DNA of 16,734 nt from positions 1-16,734 of the forward strand of contig CAZQUE010000096.1 of the NCBI GenBank assembly GCA_964596185.1, read 5' to 3'. Under the pieces are notes generated by a model that had not been told where the DNA came from, ran no database searches, and saw only the letters and a list, made by a program, of their open reading frames with translations. Shown in pieces: positions 13,965 to 16,734 of the stretch. This stretch comes from DYKG01 sp964596185 (GTDB lineage Bacteria; Muiribacteriota; Ozemobacteria; Ozemobacterales; Ozemobacteraceae). Every line of letters begins with the position of its first letter. The first letter of the stretch is position 1. Made by a program: the position numbers and the translations under genes.

Positions 13965-14438
13965 ATGCCACGTCGTGGTCACGTTTCCAGAAGAGAATTG
14001 ACTCCTGATTCAGTTTACAATTCCAAGCTTGTTACCAGATTCATCAATAACCTGATGTATGATGGAAAAAGAAGCATTGGTAGCCGCATTTTCTACGATG
14101 CAATTGAAAAAGTTGCCAAAAAACGCAAAGAAGACAATCCTCTTGAAATGTTCAAAAAGGTTGTTGAAAGTGCAAAACCAATCGTAGAAGTTCGCAGCAA
14201 AAGAATTGGTGGTGCAAACTATCAGGTTCCGATCGAAGTTAAACCTGATCGCGCTATTGCTCTTGCTTTCCGCTGGATTCTCAAGTTTTCCAGAGATAGA
14301 AAAGAAAAATCAATGGCCGACCGTCTTGCAGCTGAATTCGACGAAATTCTCAACAATTCCGGCGCTACAATGAAAAAGCGCGATGAAGTACATAGAATGG
14401 CCGAAGCCAACAAAGCCTTCTCACACTTCCGGGTTTAA
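13965..14438 (+). CDS. rpsG: 30S ribosomal protein S7
   Basis: S7 starts assembly of the 30S head by binding the 3' domain of 16S rRNA, and lines the E and P site mRNA exit. The product is 157 residues, of normal bacterial length. Family features are the N-terminal MPRRGHVSRRELTPDSVY, the FINNLMYDGKRS loop, the GGANYQVPIEV hairpin and the C-terminal HRMAEANKAFSHFRV. The start ATG follows AGGAGG by 8 nt. Only 13 nt separate it from rpsL. This leaves no room for the large S7-binding intercistronic structure known in E. coli, so any feedback control must act elsewhere, perhaps in the rpsL leader. Confidence 0.98.
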   Translation: MPRRGHVSRRELTPDSVYNSKLVTRFINNLMYDGKRSIGSRIFYDAIEKVAKKRKEDNPLEMFKKVVESAKPIVEVRSKRIGGANYQVPIEVKPDRAIALAFRWILKFSRDRKEKSMADRLAAEFDEILNNSGATMKKRDEVHRMAEANKAFSHFRV

Positions 14439-14449
14439 TACTTTATCAG

Positions 14450-14455
14450 TATAAT
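14450..14455 (+). promoter_or_regulatory. Possible internal -10 element before fusA
   Basis: A perfect TATAAT lies in the 49-nt rpsG-fusA gap, but the matching -35 position reads TTCCGG, a poor fit. If active it would start RNA near 14462 and give fusA some independent transcription. It could also be chance in A/T-rich spacer DNA. Confidence 0.25.
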
Positions 14456-14487
14456 TTATTGCACTTAGGCATCAACGAGCAAAAATC

Positions 14488-16614
14488 ATGAACGCAAACC
14501 AGATAATCAGCAGAATACGAAATATCGGTATCGTGGCCCACATCGATGCGGGAAAAACCACGACCACCGAGCGCATTCTCTATTACACTGGCAAAGCCTA
14601 TAAAATGGGCGAAGTTCATGAGGGAACCGCTGTCATGGATTGGATGATCCAGGAGCAGGAACGCGGCATTACCATTACCAGTGCGGCAACAAAATGCCAC
14701 TGGGGTGAATGCGACATCAACATTATAGACACGCCCGGCCACGTGGATTTTACTGCAGAAGTCGAACGCTCTCTTAGAGTGCTTGACGGCGCAGTTGTGG
14801 TTTTTTGCGCGGTGGCTGGTGTACAGCCGCAGTCAGAAACCGTCTGGAGACAGGCAAATAAATATCGCGTGCCGAGAATTGCGTTTGTAAACAAGATGGA
14901 TCGCATTGGCGCAAACTTTGAAAGGGTTGTGACTCAGATCAACGAAAGATTGCAGTCAAAACCCCTGCCAATAGTAATGCCGATCGGAGCCGAAGATAGA
15001 TTTGCAGGCCACGTTGACCTGGTCACAATGCAGGCACATCTCTGGAGTCTGGATAACGACAAGTCTCTAGGCGCAGAATTCAGCAAATCCGAAATTCCGG
15101 CCGAACTGGCAGAAAAAGCCCATGAAGCCAGGACCCACATGCTCGAAACTCTGAGCACTTTCAATGATGAATTGCTTGAAATGCTTCTCGAAGAACAGGA
15201 CGTTCCGGAAACTCTGGTTCGCAAGATCCTTCGTGAAGCAACGGTCAAGAGTCAGGTTGTTCCGATTCTGTGCGGCTCTGCCTTTAAAAACAAGGGCGTT
15301 CAAGATCTTCTCGATTCAATCGTCGCTTATTTGCCATCTCCGCTGGATATTCCCGCGGCAATAGGTTATAAGCGCGAAACTCACGAAGAAGTCCAAATAG
15401 CCGCCGACCCTGATGCTCCATTTGCAGCACTTGCTTTTAAAGTGGCAACTGATCCTCATGTTGGCAAGCTGGTTTATCTTAGAGTTTATTCCGGCTGCCT
15501 GGAATCAGGAAAAGTTGTTTATAACCTGAATCGTGAAAGCAGGAAAGAACGTATTGGCAGATTGTTGCAGATGCATGCCAATCAGCGCCAGGATATTCCC
15601 AAAGCTCAGGCAGGCGATATTGTCGCAGCTGTAGGCATGAAGAATGTTGGTACTGGTGAAACCCTGTCAACAGATCCTGATTACGTAACTTTCGAAAAAA
15701 TCACTTTCCCCGAAACCGTCATTTCGGTTGCAATTGAACCGAAAACCCAGGCTGATCTTTCAAAGCTGACTGAAGTGCTGACTGCACTCATGGATGAAGA
15801 TCCGACCTTCAAAGCCAAAATAGACCCTGATACTGGCGAAACCTTAATCTCAGGCATGGGCGAATTGCACCTGGATGTAATCGTCGATCGCATAACCAGA
15901 GAATTTGGTGTACATGCCAGTGTTGGCAAACCACAGGTCGCCTATAAAGAAGGCATTACTGCAGTGGGTCGCGGCGAAAGTCGCTACGAACGTCAGATTG
16001 GCAACAAAGGGCAGTTTGCTCATGTTGTTCTTGAGGTTAAACCCCTTGAACGAGCCAAAGGCTTTCGATTTGAAAATCGTGCCCGAGTTGAAGAAATTCC
16101 GGCAAAGTTTGTTTCTTCTGTAGAAACTGGTTGCCAGGATGCAATGAATGATGGTATTCTTGCAGGCTTCCCGGTTACTGATGTTGATGTGGTTGTCACA
16201 GGTGGAACTTTCAGCGAAACCGACAGCAATGACATCGCCTTCAAAATCGCTGCTTACGAAGCAATGAAGGTTGCTTTGAGAGCTGCAAAGCCGGTTCTGC
16301 TTGAACCGTTCATGAAGGTCGAAATTGAAACACCCGAGCAGTACATGGGTGACATTATCGGCAACATGAATTCAAGGCGTGGTAAGGTGATAAACATGGA
16401 AATGCGCGATGATATCAGAATTATTGAATGTCATTCACCGCTTTCAGACATGTTTGGATATTCGACCCAGTTGAGATCCCTTTCTCAGGGCCGAGCCAGC
16501 TTCGCCATGGAACTGCTTCATTATGATGAAGTTCCTAAAAGTGTAACTGAACGTATTCTCGGGGTGTTTGGCTATAGCCATCCACCACAGCACATGATTG
16601 CCGGCGATCAATAA
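14488..16614 (+). CDS. fusA: Translation elongation factor G
   Basis: EF-G is the GTPase that drives tRNA-mRNA translocation and, with ribosome recycling factor, splits ribosomes. The 708-residue product is of normal length. GTPase motifs: G1 AHIDAGKT (17-24), G2 RGITI (59-63), G3 DTPGH (81-85) with catalytic H85, G4 NKMD (135-138), G5 GSAF (263-266). F88, a known fusidic-acid contact, is kept. Domains II to V follow, including GELHLDVIVDRI and domain IV VGKPQVAYKEGI, and a C-terminal domain with QYMGDIIGNMNSRRGK. Its place after rpsL-rpsG marks it as the canonical EF-G and not a paralogue. The start codon lacks a good Shine-Dalgarno (only GAG near 14477), unlike rpsG and rpsJ. rpsJ follows 43 nt later with no tuf gene between. 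Confidence 0.98.
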   Translation: MNANQIISRIRNIGIVAHIDAGKTTTTERILYYTGKAYKMGEVHEGTAVMDWMIQEQERGITITSAATKCHWGECDINIIDTPGHVDFTAEVERSLRVLDGAVVVFCAVAGVQPQSETVWRQANKYRVPRIAFVNKMDRIGANFERVVTQINERLQSKPLPIVMPIGAEDRFAGHVDLVTMQAHLWSLDNDKSLGAEFSKSEIPAELAEKAHEARTHMLETLSTFNDELLEMLLEEQDVPETLVRKILREATVKSQVVPILCGSAFKNKGVQDLLDSIVAYLPSPLDIPAAIGYKRETHEEVQIAADPDAPFAALAFKVATDPHVGKLVYLRVYSGCLESGKVVYNLNRESRKERIGRLLQMHANQRQDIPKAQAGDIVAAVGMKNVGTGETLSTDPDYVTFEKITFPETVISVAIEPKTQADLSKLTEVLTALMDEDPTFKAKIDPDTGETLISGMGELHLDVIVDRITREFGVHASVGKPQVAYKEGITAVGRGESRYERQIGNKGQFAHVVLEVKPLERAKGFRFENRARVEEIPAKFVSSVETGCQDAMNDGILAGFPVTDVDVVVTGGTFSETDSNDIAFKIAAYEAMKVALRAAKPVLLEPFMKVEIETPEQYMGDIIGNMNSRRGKVINMEMRDDIRIIECHSPLSDMFGYSTQLRSLSQGRASFAMELLHYDEVPKSVTERILGVFGYSHPPQHMIAGDQ

Positions 16615-16657
16615 TCGCCCCAATCTATTTCTTGAAATCCACAAGGAGGATTTTAAA

Positions 16658-16734
16658 ATGGCTAAGCAGAAGATGCGGTTGTCTCTGAAGGCATTTGATC
16701 ATCGTCTTCTTGATCAATCTGTTGCCAGAATCTG
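16658..16734 (+). CDS. rpsJ: 30S ribosomal protein S10, first 25 codons
   Basis: The visible protein reads MAKQKMRLSLKAFDHRLLDQ followed by SVARI and matches the start of bacterial S10 (typically MAKQKIRIRLKAYDHRLLD). S10 is a head protein of the 30S subunit and, as NusE, part of the antitermination complex with NusB. The ATG follows a strong AAGGAGGA (16643-16650) by 7 nt. In most bacteria this gene opens the S10 operon (rpsJ-rplC-rplD...), so the window likely runs into that cluster. The gene continues past the window edge. Confidence 0.93.
   Translation, partial: MAKQKMRLSLKAFDHRLLDQSVARI

Overview
The window is a bacterial housekeeping locus of moderate GC content. On the plus strand it carries rpoB and rpoC (RNA polymerase beta and beta'), a small membrane-protein gene, then rpsL, rpsG, fusA and the first 25 codons of rpsJ. 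Two genes run on the minus strand: a 5' fragment of a winged-helix regulator at the left edge, and a CPA2-type cation/proton antiporter with a CBS-domain pair that sits between the RNA polymerase block and the str block. All large proteins are intact, and no mobile element, tRNA, rRNA or CRISPR is visible. RpoC is one unsplit chain of 2021 residues with an enormous trigger-loop insertion, which suggests a Gram-negative-type or deep-branching phylum. I cannot name the phylum from the sequence alone.

Left region (1-627): a divergent promoter pair sits back to back around an almost pure A/T stretch. The leftward promoter places its predicted start on the A of the regulator's ATG, so that mRNA may be leaderless. 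The rightward promoter has TTGACG, a 17-bp spacer, an extended -10 TATAAT and an upstream match to the UP-element consensus. It should drive rpoBC strongly through a leader of about 230 nt that contains a stable hairpin. The usual upstream neighbours rplK-rplA-rplJ-rplL are absent, so rpoBC here appears to be its own transcription unit, ended by a textbook intrinsic terminator after rpoC.

RNA polymerase genes (628-10867): catalytic and structural motifs are intact, but both subunits carry extra modules. RpoB has a Cys-rich (possibly zinc-binding) insertion near residues 82-120, a ~120-residue insertion at 341-461 and a ~60-residue insertion at about 788-847. RpoC has a ~70-residue expansion between the first and second ligands of its second zinc site. 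It also has a ~680-residue insertion in the trigger loop with about seven repeats of a VEDG..V..G..LA motif. One short module (D-P-x-T-G-E-x-I-x-x-x-x-G) recurs three times in RpoB and twice, in degenerate form, in RpoC.

Middle region (10868-13469): an orphan four-helix membrane protein and the reverse-strand antiporter are separated by a nested inverted repeat that could terminate both. An A/T-rich intergenic stretch holds the antiporter's promoter, with an operator-like dyad in it.

Right region (13470-16734): an rpsL promoter (TTGACA, 17 bp, extended -10 TAATAT) starts RNA immediately before two abutting hairpins that fill most of the leader. rpsL-rpsG-fusA-rpsJ then follow in tight co-orientation. 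The usual tuf gene between fusA and rpsJ is missing. The genes supply core transcription and translation: two RNA polymerase subunits, three 30S proteins and the translocase EF-G. The most unusual content is the modular growth of the RNA polymerase subunits and the candidate leader RNAs that may replace the standard autoregulatory sites.
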